This document shows, one piece after another, positions 36,207-45,002 of a stretch of DNA of 64,000 nt. Origin of the DNA: Winogradskyella ursingii (GTDB lineage: Bacteria > Bacteroidota > Bacteroidia > Flavobacteriales > Flavobacteriaceae); contig NZ_JABFDH010000006.1 in NCBI RefSeq assembly GCF_013403975.1, positions 217,767 through 281,766 on the forward strand. Reading direction: 5' to 3'. Under the pieces are notes generated by a model. That model saw only the letters and a list, made by a program, of their open reading frames with translations. It ran no database searches and was not told where the DNA came from. How positions within the stretch are numbered: position 1 is the first letter of the stretch; every line of letters starts with the position of its first letter. The position numbers were made by a program, and so were the translations under genes.

Positions 36207-38114
36207 ATGGCACATGTAACCTCACATAGCTTATTTACGGATTTTGATATTGGTTTATTCAAATCGGGAAAACACTATAGACTTTATCAAAAATTTGGTT
36301 CTCACTGTATCACTTTAGGTGGTATAAAAGGAACATATTTTGCAGTTTGGGCACCAAGCGCAAAGTCCGTTTCCGTAATTGGTGATTTCAACTTTTGGAC
36401 TGATGGCAAACATCAACTTAATGTGCGTTGGGATGAAAGTGGTATCTGGGAAGGGTTTATACCTAATATTGGAAAAGGTACTGTTTATAAATACAAGATT
36501 GAAAGTAATCACAACGGAATTATAACCGAAAAAGCGGACCCATACGGCAGAAGATGTGAGCATCCGCCAGCCACAGCATCCATAGTCTGGAATGACAACT
36601 ACAATTGGAAAGACAAAAAATGGATGAAAAAACGCAAGACTAAAAACAGTCTTGACGCTCCATATTCAGTTTACGAAGTCCATTTAGGCTCTTGGAAAAA
36701 AAAGATGGATGAAAACCGCTCGTTGTCTTATACAGAATTATCCGAAGAATTAGTGGCCTATGTAAAAGACATGAATTTTACCCATGTAGAATTAATGCCT
36801 GTTATGGAGTATCCTTATGATCCATCTTGGGGCTATCAAATAACGGGTTATTTTGCACCGACCTCTCGTTATGGATATCCTGAAGAATTTAAATTATTAG
36901 TAGACAAATTACATCAAAATGATATTGGGATAATTTTAGATTGGGTACCATCGCATTTTCCTGAAGACGGTCATGGATTAGGTTTTTTTGATGGTTCAAA
37001 TTTATACGAACATCCAGATAGACGAAAAGGATATCATCAAGACTGGACAAGTTTAATCTTTAATTATGGAAGAAACGAGGTAAAGTCATTTTTAATAAGT
37101 AACGCAATATTTTGGTTAGATCAATACCATGCAGACGGCATACGTGTAGACGCGGTTGCTTCAATGTTGTTTCTGGATTACAGTAGGGATGAAGGGCAGT
37201 GGGAGCCCAATATGTTTGGCGGTCGCGAAAATTTAGAAGCTATTTCTTTTTTACGCGAAATGAACGAGGCTGTTTACAGTGCTTTTCCTGATGTTCAAAC
37301 GATTGCCGAGGAATCTACGGCTTTTCCAATGGTATCTAAACCTACTTCCGTTGGCGGATTGGGTTTTGGAATGAAATGGATGATGGGCTGGATGCACGAT
37401 ACATTAGATTATTTTGCTAAACCACCAATTTATAGAAAGCACCATCAAAATGATTTGACTTTTAGTATGACCTATGCTTTTTCTGAAAATTTTATGCTGC
37501 CTCTTAGTCATGATGAGGTCGTTTACGGAAAACGTTCTATTCTGGGCAGGATGCCTGGTGACGAGTGGCAAAGTTTTGCGAATTTGCGTCTGCTTTATGG
37601 TTATATGTTTACGCATCCTGGAACAAAATTGCTATTTCAAGGCTTAGAATTTGGCCAGAGTAACGAATGGAATTTTAAAGAAAGTCTAGATTGGTATTTG
37701 TTAAAGGATAATACTCATAAGGGAATTCAGTCTTTAATTAGGGATTTGAACATTCTCTACAAAAAGGAAGCTGCTTTACATGAGAAACAATTTTTAAATG
37801 AAGGGTTTGAGTGGATTGATTTTAGCGATGCAGAAAATTCTGTTTTAGTATACATCAGAAAAAGTGATGAGGCTAATAAAGATCTGATTATAGCAGCCAA
37901 TATGACTCCTGTGCCAAGAGAAAAGTATCAAATTGGGGTTCCAATAAAAGGTAAATTAAAAGAAATATTTAATTCTGATTTGAAGAAATACAATGGAACT
38001 GGAGCCTATAAAAACAGACAAAAAACAACCAGAAAGAAGCCGTATCATTATAGAGATAATTCTATTGAAATAAATATTCCTCCATTGGGAATGGTGGTAT
38101 TGAAATATGTATAA
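36207..38114 (+). CDS. glgB: 1,4-alpha-glucan branching enzyme (GH13)
   Basis: A 635-residue glycogen branching enzyme. N-terminal CBM48-like domain (about 25-130, TYFAVWAPSAKSVSVIGDFN), then the GH13 barrel with YEVHLGSWKKK, VELMPVMEYPYDPSWGYQ, the nucleophile in GIRVDAVASML (about residue 314), the acid/base in TIAEESTAF (about 368) and LPLSHDEVVYGK (transition-state Asp). C-terminal all-beta domain. It transfers glucan segments to alpha-1,6 positions. Third gene of the glg operon; the GH31 gene follows after 155 bases. Confidence 0.95.
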   Translation: MAHVTSHSLFTDFDIGLFKSGKHYRLYQKFGSHCITLGGIKGTYFAVWAPSAKSVSVIGDFNFWTDGKHQLNVRWDESGIWEGFIPNIGKGTVYKYKIESNHNGIITEKADPYGRRCEHPPATASIVWNDNYNWKDKKWMKKRKTKNSLDAPYSVYEVHLGSWKKKMDENRSLSYTELSEELVAYVKDMNFTHVELMPVMEYPYDPSWGYQITGYFAPTSRYGYPEEFKLLVDKLHQNDIGIILDWVPSHFPEDGHGLGFFDGSNLYEHPDRRKGYHQDWTSLIFNYGRNEVKSFLISNAIFWLDQYHADGIRVDAVASMLFLDYSRDEGQWEPNMFGGRENLEAISFLREMNEAVYSAFPDVQTIAEESTAFPMVSKPTSVGGLGFGMKWMMGWMHDTLDYFAKPPIYRKHHQNDLTFSMTYAFSENFMLPLSHDEVVYGKRSILGRMPGDEWQSFANLRLLYGYMFTHPGTKLLFQGLEFGQSNEWNFKESLDWYLLKDNTHKGIQSLIRDLNILYKKEAALHEKQFLNEGFEWIDFSDAENSVLVYIRKSDEANKDLIIAANMTPVPREKYQIGVPIKGKLKEIFNSDLKKYNGTGAYKNRQKTTRKKPYHYRDNSIEINIPPLGMVVLKYV

Positions 38115-38269
38115 TATCTCCTCAATTTGAATTAAAACGATGGATCATTTATGAATTTTATATGCCGAAAACGATATAGTTAACAATTCATAATAAATAC
38201 TCGATCAAAGGCTTTTGTCGACATTAATTTTTCCGTTTTTTTACACTTTCTTTACTCTAAAATCAAGCT

Positions 38270-40681
38270 ATGATTGTAAATACAGATTTAGAACAAAAAG
38301 GAAATTTGTTTCCTTCAAAAATAATAGACTTCCATAAAGATGTAGATACCTTGTATTTTTCTACGGATAATAATGTTATTCTACAGTTAACTGTTGTTAG
38401 AGATAGCGTTCTGCGCTTCAGGTATACTACAGTTGGTGCTTTTGACAATGATTTTTCTTATGCCATCACTAAATATGCCAATATTGGTTATAACAAACTG
38501 GATATTAAGGATACTAAGGATAATTACATTGTCACAACATCTAAATTACGTTGTGAAATTTCAAAGGAAAGTCTTCGTGTTTCTATCTATGATGCAAAGG
38601 ACGATGTACTTATCAACCAAGATGAAATTGGCTTTCATTGGGAAGAAAGCTATGAGCATGGTGGAAACATCGTGAAAATGAGTAAAGTTTCCAACGACGG
38701 GGAGTGCTATTATGGTTTGGGTGATAAGCCCAATCATTTGAGCCTTAAGGGTAGACGCTATACCAATTGGGCAACTGATTCTTATGCATACGGTAAAGAC
38801 ACAGATCCAATTTATAAGGCTATTCCTTTTTATACAGGTTTGCATAGAGGTAAAGCTTACGGTATTTTCTTTGATAATACATTTCAATCGTCTTTTGATT
38901 TTTCGCAAGAAAGACGAAACGTTACCAGTTTTTGGGCACAAGGTGGTGAAATGAATTATTACTTTTTTTACGGCCCTAAAATGAATGATGTAGTAGAAAG
39001 TTATACAGATTTAACAGGAAAGCCTCACCAATTACCACCAATGTGGGCGTTAGGCTTTCATCAATGTAAATGGAGTTATTATCCAGAGAGTAAAGTCAAG
39101 GAAATTACATCAACCTTTAGAAAACTGAAGATTCCATGTGATGCTATCTATTTGGATATAGATTACATGGACGGTTTCCGTTGCTTTACATGGAATAAAG
39201 ACTATTTTCCAGACCCTAAACGTATGGTAAAGGAATTAGCAGACGATGGCTTTAAAACTGTTGCAATTATAGATCCAGGTATTAAAATAGATATGGAATA
39301 TTCTGTGTTTAGAGAAGCCATGGAAAACGATTATTTCTGTAAACGTGCAGATGGTCCATACATGAAAGGTAAAGTTTGGCCAGGGGAGTGTTATTTTCCG
39401 GATTTTACAAAACCTGAAGTCCGCGAGTGGTGGTCAGGATTATTCAAAGAATTAATTGAGGATATTGGCATCAAAGGCGTTTGGAACGACATGAACGAAC
39501 CTGCCGTTATGGAAGTGCCAAATAAAACCTTCCCAGATGACGTAAGACATGATTATGATGGCAATCCTTGCAGTCATAGAAAAGCCCATAATATTTATGG
39601 AATGCAGATGGCACGCGCGACTTATCAAGGTTTAAAGAAATATTCATATCCAAAACGCCCTTTCGTTATTACCCGATCGGCATATTCTGGTACACAGCGT
39701 TATACATCGACTTGGACAGGAGATAATGTTGCTAATTGGGAGCATTTATGGATTGCTAATGTACAGGTGCAGCGTATGGCCATGTCCGGTTTTTCTTTTA
39801 CCGGAAGTGACATTGGAGGGTTTGCTGAGCAACCACAAGGAGAGTTGTTCACACGGTGGATTCAACTTGGGATTTTTCACCCATTCTTTAGAGTACATTC
39901 TTCTGGAGATCATGGTGATCAAGAGCCGTGGGCTTTTGATGAAGACGTGACTGATATCGTTAGAAAATTTATTGAAATCAGATACCAATTATTACCCTAT
40001 CTCTATACGGCTTTTTGGAATTACGTTGATCATGGTACACCTCTTTTAAAATCTTTGGTTATGTACGATCAGGAAGACGTACAGACTCATTATAGAATTG
40101 ACGAGTTTATCTTTGGAGAACAGATTTTGGCCTGTCCTATTTTAGAACCGAATTCCAAAGGAAGACGAATGTACGTGCCAAAAGGAAAGTGGTACAATTT
40201 CTGGACAGATGAAGTTGTAAATGGTGGAAAGGAAATGTGGGTTGATGCCGATATCGATAGCATGCCTATTTTCGTTAAAGAAGGTGCTATTATACCAAAA
40301 TTTCCGATTCAGCAGTACGTTGGTGAAAAAGAAATTAATGAAATCACGCTTGATGTATACTACAAAAAAGGTAAAGAGGAAAGTGAGTTCTATAGTGACG
40401 CCAATGATGGTTATGATTACACTAAAGGACGTTATAGTCTTAGGAATTTTAGTTTAACAGGTCGTTCTAATGATTTAATCATCAACCAATATAAAGAAGG
40501 TAAATACATAACTCAATACGATACATTTAAGATTCAAATTCATGGATTGCCTTTTGACATCAAAGAAATTGAATTAGATAATGAAATTATTTCACTTCAG
40601 GATTTGAAGATTAATGGAATTCATTCGTTTGTGGTTGACAAGAATTTTTCTGAATTACATATCATAGGAGATAACGAATAG
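38270..40681 (+). CDS. Glycoside hydrolase family 31, probable alpha-glucosidase
   Basis: An 803-residue GH31 enzyme without a signal peptide, so likely cytoplasmic. An N-terminal beta-sandwich (galactose-mutarotase-like, about 30-240) precedes the barrel with AIYLDIDYMDGFRCFTW, the nucleophile in GVWNDMNEPAVM (about residue 407), the acid/base in TWTGDNVANWEHL (about 483) and FTGSDIGGF. It sits 155 bases downstream of glgB in the same direction, suggesting turnover of glycogen or maltodextrins, although alpha-xylosidase activity cannot be excluded from sequence alone. Confidence 0.9.
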   Translation: MIVNTDLEQKGNLFPSKIIDFHKDVDTLYFSTDNNVILQLTVVRDSVLRFRYTTVGAFDNDFSYAITKYANIGYNKLDIKDTKDNYIVTTSKLRCEISKESLRVSIYDAKDDVLINQDEIGFHWEESYEHGGNIVKMSKVSNDGECYYGLGDKPNHLSLKGRRYTNWATDSYAYGKDTDPIYKAIPFYTGLHRGKAYGIFFDNTFQSSFDFSQERRNVTSFWAQGGEMNYYFFYGPKMNDVVESYTDLTGKPHQLPPMWALGFHQCKWSYYPESKVKEITSTFRKLKIPCDAIYLDIDYMDGFRCFTWNKDYFPDPKRMVKELADDGFKTVAIIDPGIKIDMEYSVFREAMENDYFCKRADGPYMKGKVWPGECYFPDFTKPEVREWWSGLFKELIEDIGIKGVWNDMNEPAVMEVPNKTFPDDVRHDYDGNPCSHRKAHNIYGMQMARATYQGLKKYSYPKRPFVITRSAYSGTQRYTSTWTGDNVANWEHLWIANVQVQRMAMSGFSFTGSDIGGFAEQPQGELFTRWIQLGIFHPFFRVHSSGDHGDQEPWAFDEDVTDIVRKFIEIRYQLLPYLYTAFWNYVDHGTPLLKSLVMYDQEDVQTHYRIDEFIFGEQILACPILEPNSKGRRMYVPKGKWYNFWTDEVVNGGKEMWVDADIDSMPIFVKEGAIIPKFPIQQYVGEKEINEITLDVYYKKGKEESEFYSDANDGYDYTKGRYSLRNFSLTGRSNDLIINQYKEGKYITQYDTFKIQIHGLPFDIKEIELDNEIISLQDLKINGIHSFVVDKNFSELHIIGDNE

Positions 40682-40768
40682 TAATTGTTTGTGTCAACAT
40701 ACTTTGCTTATGTGCTATTTGTTTAGGTTTGATTTTCGTAATTTTATATGTATAAAAATAATTCAACT

Positions 40769-41599
40769 ATGAACATAAAAAAAACAATTTCCTTAATAGC
40801 GGTCGTGGCTTTTGTGCTGTCTTGCGCAACAAATCCGTTTACAGGAAAGAAGACGTTGGCATTTGTAAGTAACGATCAATTATTTCCTTCTGCCTTTGCA
40901 CAATATAATCAAGTACTTTCAGAAAATAAAGTAATTACGGGAACACAAGATTCCGAAATGATTAAACGAGTTGGTCAGCGTATAGCTGTGGCTTCTGAGC
41001 GTTATCTTAACGCTAATGGTTTCCAGGGCTATTTAGACGATTATAAGTGGGAGTATAAATTGATTGAATCAGAGCAAGTGAATGCGTGGTGTATGCCAGG
41101 CGGAAAGATTGCTTTTTACACCGGAATTTTACCAATAGCAAAAAATGAAACGGGAATTGCCGCAATCATGGGTCATGAGGTAGCACATGCTTTAGCAAAT
41201 CATGGTCAGCAACGTATGAGCTCTGGTATTTTGCAACAAGCAGGAGGTATAGCTGTGGCAGTGGCTACAGGCAACGAGAGTGCCGAAAAACAACAAATGT
41301 GGATGCAAGCCTACGGATTAGGTAGTAACTTGGGCTTTGCACTTCCATTTAGTAGAAGTCATGAGACTGAAGCCGATAAAATAGGTATTTACTTAATGGC
41401 TATAGCAGGATATAACCCTGAGGAAGCACCAGAATTATGGAAACGTATGAAAGCCAATAGTGGCGGACAAGCACCACCAGAATTCTTAAGTACGCATCCA
41501 CATCCAGACACACGTATTGATAATTTAAATTCATTAGTGCCTAAAGCGAAAGCTGAGGCGAGGAAATATGGTGTTACATCATATAGACCTATAAATTAA
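40769..41599 (+). CDS. M48 family metallopeptidase lipoprotein
   Basis: A 276-residue membrane-anchored zinc peptidase. The lipoprotein leader (NIKKTISLIAVVAFVLSC then ATNPFTGKK) fits the ATG at 40769; the ATG seven codons upstream adds an unlikely polar tail. The zinc site is MGHEVAHALANHG (HExxH) with the third ligand Glu in RSHETEADKIG. It resembles LoiP/YcaL/BepA-type peptidases that degrade misfolded outer membrane proteins. A terminator follows. Confidence 0.85.
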   Translation: MNIKKTISLIAVVAFVLSCATNPFTGKKTLAFVSNDQLFPSAFAQYNQVLSENKVITGTQDSEMIKRVGQRIAVASERYLNANGFQGYLDDYKWEYKLIESEQVNAWCMPGGKIAFYTGILPIAKNETGIAAIMGHEVAHALANHGQQRMSSGILQQAGGIAVAVATGNESAEKQQMWMQAYGLGSNLGFALPFSRSHETEADKIGIYLMAIAGYNPEEAPELWKRMKANSGGQAPPEFLSTHPHPDTRIDNLNSLVPKAKAEARKYGVTSYRPIN

Positions 41600-41629
41600 T
41601 ATAGGGTTAATAATATTTGATTACTTTAG

Positions 41630-41656
41630 AAGCTGCTCAATATGGGCAGCTTTTTT
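41630..41656 (+). terminator. Intrinsic terminator after the M48 gene
   Basis: AAGCTGCTC (41630-41638) pairs with GGGCAGCTT (41644-41652), with one wobble pair, followed by T residues. Confidence 0.75.
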
Positions 41657-41725
41657 AGTAAAAATTGTTATTTGAGCAAATCTCGTTTAAAAGCGACAGC
41701 TCAACTTAATATATATTTAAAGCAC

Positions 41726-43027
41726 ATGAGCGAAATTAAAAAAGGAAGCAAAAAACTACTCAACGCCTGGGCATTTTATGATTGGGCGAATTCAGTTTAT
41801 ACCTTAACAATTGCTTCTTCAATCTTTCCTATATTTTATTCAGCATTATTTCTAAGTGAGATAAAAAAAGTTACTGCTTTTGGTTACGAATTTAAAAGTA
41901 CGGCATTAATCACATTTGTTACGGCATTTACATTTTTAGTTGTAGCTGTTTTGTCGCCAATTCTCTCAGGTATAGCTGATTATGTTGGTAATAAAAAAAC
42001 CTTTATGAAGTTTTTCTGTTATGTGGGATCTGCAGGTTGTATTGGTTTGTATTGGTTTAGTTTGGAGAGAATTCACTTGAGCCTATTATTTTATTTTATG
42101 GGATTAATCGGTTATTGGGGCAGTTTGGTATTTTACAATTCTTATTTACCAGATATAGCTTTTGAGGAGCAACAAGACAAAGTAAGTGCTAAGGGATTTA
42201 GCCTAGGTTATGTTGGAAGCGTGCTTTTGTTGATTGCAAATTTAGCTATGGTAATGAGCCAGGAAAACGGTGTTGATAAACTCCAGATGATGCGTTATTC
42301 CTTTATAACTGTCGGAATTTGGTGGGCACTTTTTAGCCAGTATACGTTTTATGTTCTACCAAAAGGTGTCTCCAAAGGTCATAGGGTCACAAGGTCTATA
42401 CTGTTCAATGGATTCAGAGAGTTAAAGGGCGTTTGGAAACAACTAAAGCAAGATTTAAGACTAAAACGCTATCTCTATGCTTTTTTTGTTTTTAGCATGG
42501 CAGTGCAAACTATAATGTTAGTGGCTGTTTACTTCGGTGAAGAGGAAATTGCTTGGGGAAATGATGAAGCCAAGACTACAGGTTTAATTGTTAGCATTTT
42601 GGTCATTCAGATTTTAGCAGTTTTTGGAGCTTTTCTTACCTCCAGAGCTTCAGCAAAATTTGGAAATATTTCTACACTCATTGTTATCAATTTTATTTGG
42701 ATGAGTCTCTGTTTTTATGGCTTTTTTATTGAAACGCCAACCCAGTTTTATATTACAGCTTCTTTAGTTGGCTTTGTAATGGGAGGTATTCAATCCCTAG
42801 CTAGATCAACATATTCTAAGTTTTTACCTGAAACCACAGATACCACTTCATATTTTAGTTTTTATGATGTGGCAGAAAAGATAGGGATTGTAATAGGTAT
42901 GCTTATATATGGTTTTATAGATCAGATTACAGGTAGTATGCGTAATTCTATTCTGTTCTTATTTGTTTTTTTTCTTATTGGTATAGTTCTGCTCTTTAGA
43001 GTACCAAGGTTAAAAACTGAATTATAA
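41726..43027 (+). CDS. MFS transporter, Atg22/UMF1-like family
   Basis: A membrane protein of about 433 residues with roughly 12 transmembrane segments. LLNAWAFYDWANSVYTLTIASSIFPIFYS at the N-terminus, LSPILSGIADYVGNKKTFM and GGIQSLARSTYSKFLPE are hallmarks of the UMF1/Atg22-like MFS branch. I start at 41726 (MSEIKKGSKKLL): the earlier ATG at 41642 lies inside the preceding terminator hairpin and would add 28 atypical residues. Substrate unknown; homologues are sometimes linked to amino acid export. The following lipoprotein gene overlaps it by one base (TAATG), indicating coupling. Confidence 0.85.
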   Translation: MSEIKKGSKKLLNAWAFYDWANSVYTLTIASSIFPIFYSALFLSEIKKVTAFGYEFKSTALITFVTAFTFLVVAVLSPILSGIADYVGNKKTFMKFFCYVGSAGCIGLYWFSLERIHLSLLFYFMGLIGYWGSLVFYNSYLPDIAFEEQQDKVSAKGFSLGYVGSVLLLIANLAMVMSQENGVDKLQMMRYSFITVGIWWALFSQYTFYVLPKGVSKGHRVTRSILFNGFRELKGVWKQLKQDLRLKRYLYAFFVFSMAVQTIMLVAVYFGEEEIAWGNDEAKTTGLIVSILVIQILAVFGAFLTSRASAKFGNISTLIVINFIWMSLCFYGFFIETPTQFYITASLVGFVMGGIQSLARSTYSKFLPETTDTTSYFSFYDVAEKIGIVIGMLIYGFIDQITGSMRNSILFLFVFFLIGIVLLFRVPRLKTEL

Positions 43028-43953
43028 TGTGTGATTTTATAGACAGAATAAAAAAAATATCGTTTTGTTTTATTATTCTATTTCTATTAAATGGATGTCA
43101 AGATGAACCATTTGAATGGGATGCTTGTCAAATTGCGGTTATAAAAACTAATGAGGCCGCATCTAACTTAACAAATGCTTCCGATGAGAATTATACAGCC
43201 TACTGTCTCATATACCGTGATGCATTGTTAAAACAGATAGAAGTTTGTGGTGATCCTTTAGGTGAATTGCAACGCATTTTAGATGATCTTGGGGATTGCA
43301 GCGTGGATTATGATAGATTATGTGCTGAAGCTATCGCTGCCACCGAGATAGCCGAAGCCAATTTTAATAATGCTTCCGATCTCGATTATAAAAACCTATG
43401 TGAAAATTATAGAGCGGCGATCCTATATCAAATCGAGGTTTGTGGGGAAGATGAGAATCTGCTAGGAATAATTGAAAACCTAGGAAATTGTGAATTGCAA
43501 GTTGTACCTATTATTGGTATTTGGAAATTGCAATTTTGGCTTTCTGGTAATCCTTTGGATATAAATAACGACGGAATCGCAACTACTTCAATTCTATCGG
43601 AATTTGACTGCTATCAGAATGAACTCATTACATTTTTGGCCGACGGCACAGGTTCATTTTCTTACAACTCATACGCTACCATAACTTATACTCCAAATTT
43701 TGAAACAAGTGTTATTGATCAAGTAGACTATTTCGTAACATGTACCGATTTTGAGGATACTGTTAATTTTACATGGACACAAAGTGGTAACAATTTTATC
43801 CTAACACTTTTGGAAACTGAAGAAGTTATTTATTACTTAAGAGACTCTGATTTTCTTACTACGAATGTAACAAATGGATTTACGGCTACAAATACAAATG
43901 ATAGTAGCCAAACTATTACTGAGGATATAAAATTCATATTCTCAAAACAATAG
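43027..43953 (+). CDS. Lipoprotein with tandem cysteine-spaced repeats and a C-terminal beta domain
   Basis: A 308-residue lipoprotein (leader ending LFLLNGC; acylated Cys about 24). Residues 34-155 hold two copies of a repeat of about 64 residues with four cysteines each: C-x25-C-x13-C-x16-C (34, 60, 74, 91) and C-x25-C-x13-C-x15-C (99, 125, 139, 155). Shared core residues include NASD, YR-A and QIEVCG. The remaining 150 residues are a beta-rich, lipocalin-like domain (IIGIWKLQFWLSGNPLDINNDG). No family recognised for the repeat. It is coupled to the MFS gene. Confidence 0.75.
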   Translation: MCDFIDRIKKISFCFIILFLLNGCQDEPFEWDACQIAVIKTNEAASNLTNASDENYTAYCLIYRDALLKQIEVCGDPLGELQRILDDLGDCSVDYDRLCAEAIAATEIAEANFNNASDLDYKNLCENYRAAILYQIEVCGEDENLLGIIENLGNCELQVVPIIGIWKLQFWLSGNPLDINNDGIATTSILSEFDCYQNELITFLADGTGSFSYNSYATITYTPNFETSVIDQVDYFVTCTDFEDTVNFTWTQSGNNFILTLLETEEVIYYLRDSDFLTTNVTNGFTATNTNDSSQTITEDIKFIFSKQ

Positions 43954-43981
43954 AAAAGTCTTTTAAAATAAACTACACTAA

Positions 43982-44707
43982 TTAGCCTTTGATGTTTCCA
44001 GAACCTGTAACCTTGGTGTCTGTGGATTGAGGGTTTCCTTTATACGTTATATTGCCAGAACCTGTAACGCGTGCTTTAAGTTGTCCGATACATGTAACAT
44101 TTATGTTTCCTGATCCAGAAATCGAAGCGTCTACATCAGAGGTTTTTAATCCATTACCATTAAAATTTCCAGAACCCGTTACTTTTGTATGGAGCTGATT
44201 GGTTGCCCCATTTAATTCTATATTTCCCGAGCCAGCGATACTACTGTCAATTGTACTTGATTCTATATTGAGTTCAATGTCTCCAGAACCCGATAATGAA
44301 ATCTTAAAATCATTGGAGGTTATAATTTCCTTACTGGTAATATCACCAGAACCCGCAAGTGTAATCGAGTTGATGGTCTCGTAGGGTACGGTAACAAAAA
44401 TTTTATCAGTTGGTCCCAAATTGTAGCCGTCTTCGGTTTTAACTACAAGAATGTTGTTTTGTACTTCAGTTATTAAATATTCCATTAAATTAGAATCTCC
44501 TTTAATAGTAATTTCACCTTCGGAACCTGAAACTAATTTGATGTGCATTGGACCAGATGCCCGCAATCCCTGATAATCTTCAGTGATTTTAATCATTGTT
44601 GTAATGTTTCCGTCACCTTTAACTTTTTTCCATTTACTCATTTGGGCACAGGATATTGTAGCTGAAAAAAGAAAAATTGAAAGCAAAATTGATATAACTT
44701 GTCTCAT
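43982..44707 (-). CDS. DUF2807 (putative auto-transporter adhesin, head GIN) domain protein
   Basis: A 241-residue exported protein (signal peptide ending SATISCAQ; possible lipoprotein). The mature protein consists of short beta-helix turns each carrying a GSGNI/GSGDI motif (ITLAGSGDITS, ISLSGSGDIEL, ISGSGNINV, VTGSGNITYKG, VTGSGNIKG), diagnostic of the DUF2807 family. These are found on Bacteroidota cell surfaces; the biochemical role is unknown. It is convergent with the preceding lipoprotein gene, and divergent from lon. Confidence 0.9.
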   Translation of the reverse strand: MRQVISILLSIFLFSATISCAQMSKWKKVKGDGNITTMIKITEDYQGLRASGPMHIKLVSGSEGEITIKGDSNLMEYLITEVQNNILVVKTEDGYNLGPTDKIFVTVPYETINSITLAGSGDITSKEIITSNDFKISLSGSGDIELNIESSTIDSSIAGSGNIELNGATNQLHTKVTGSGNFNGNGLKTSDVDASISGSGNINVTCIGQLKARVTGSGNITYKGNPQSTDTKVTGSGNIKG

Positions 44708-44859
44708 TGTATTTTTGATTAATTAGTATTTAAATATAATAAATAACAATGTATTTACATTTCTAATTTATCGAAAGCTAATAACTTTTTTAACGTGAAT
44801 GTTAAAATTATGAGATGTAACACTTTTAAAATAAAAAGTATTAATTTTTATTAAAGTAA

Positions 44860-44875
44860 TGGCACAACAATTGAA
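44860..44875 (+). promoter_or_regulatory. Candidate sigma-54 (RpoN) promoter upstream of lon
   Basis: TGGCAC (44860-44865), a 5-base spacer and TTG (44871-44873) reproduce the -24/-12 pattern TGGCAC-N5-TTGC except for the last base. It lies about 130 bases before the lon ATG in a 295-base gap. Nearer the gene, CAGAATG occurs twice (44962-44968 and 44983-44989 region), about two helical turns apart. No rpoN gene is in the window, so its use is inference. Confidence 0.4.
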
Positions 44876-45002
44876 TTTATAGAAATATAAAAAACACTAA
44901 ATATTATGTAATCGTTTGATATTCAGTATTTAGTTGCAATTTAAAACATTTAATAAAATGCCAGAATGTAGTTAATAATGACAGAATGGCTCAAAATAAT
45001 AT

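Noticed and set aside
41642..41725. Upstream ATG extending the MFS transporter by 28 residues
   Set aside because: The ATG lies in the 3' arm of the M48 gene's terminator hairpin, and the added residues are unlike family N-termini; ATG 41726 is preferred.
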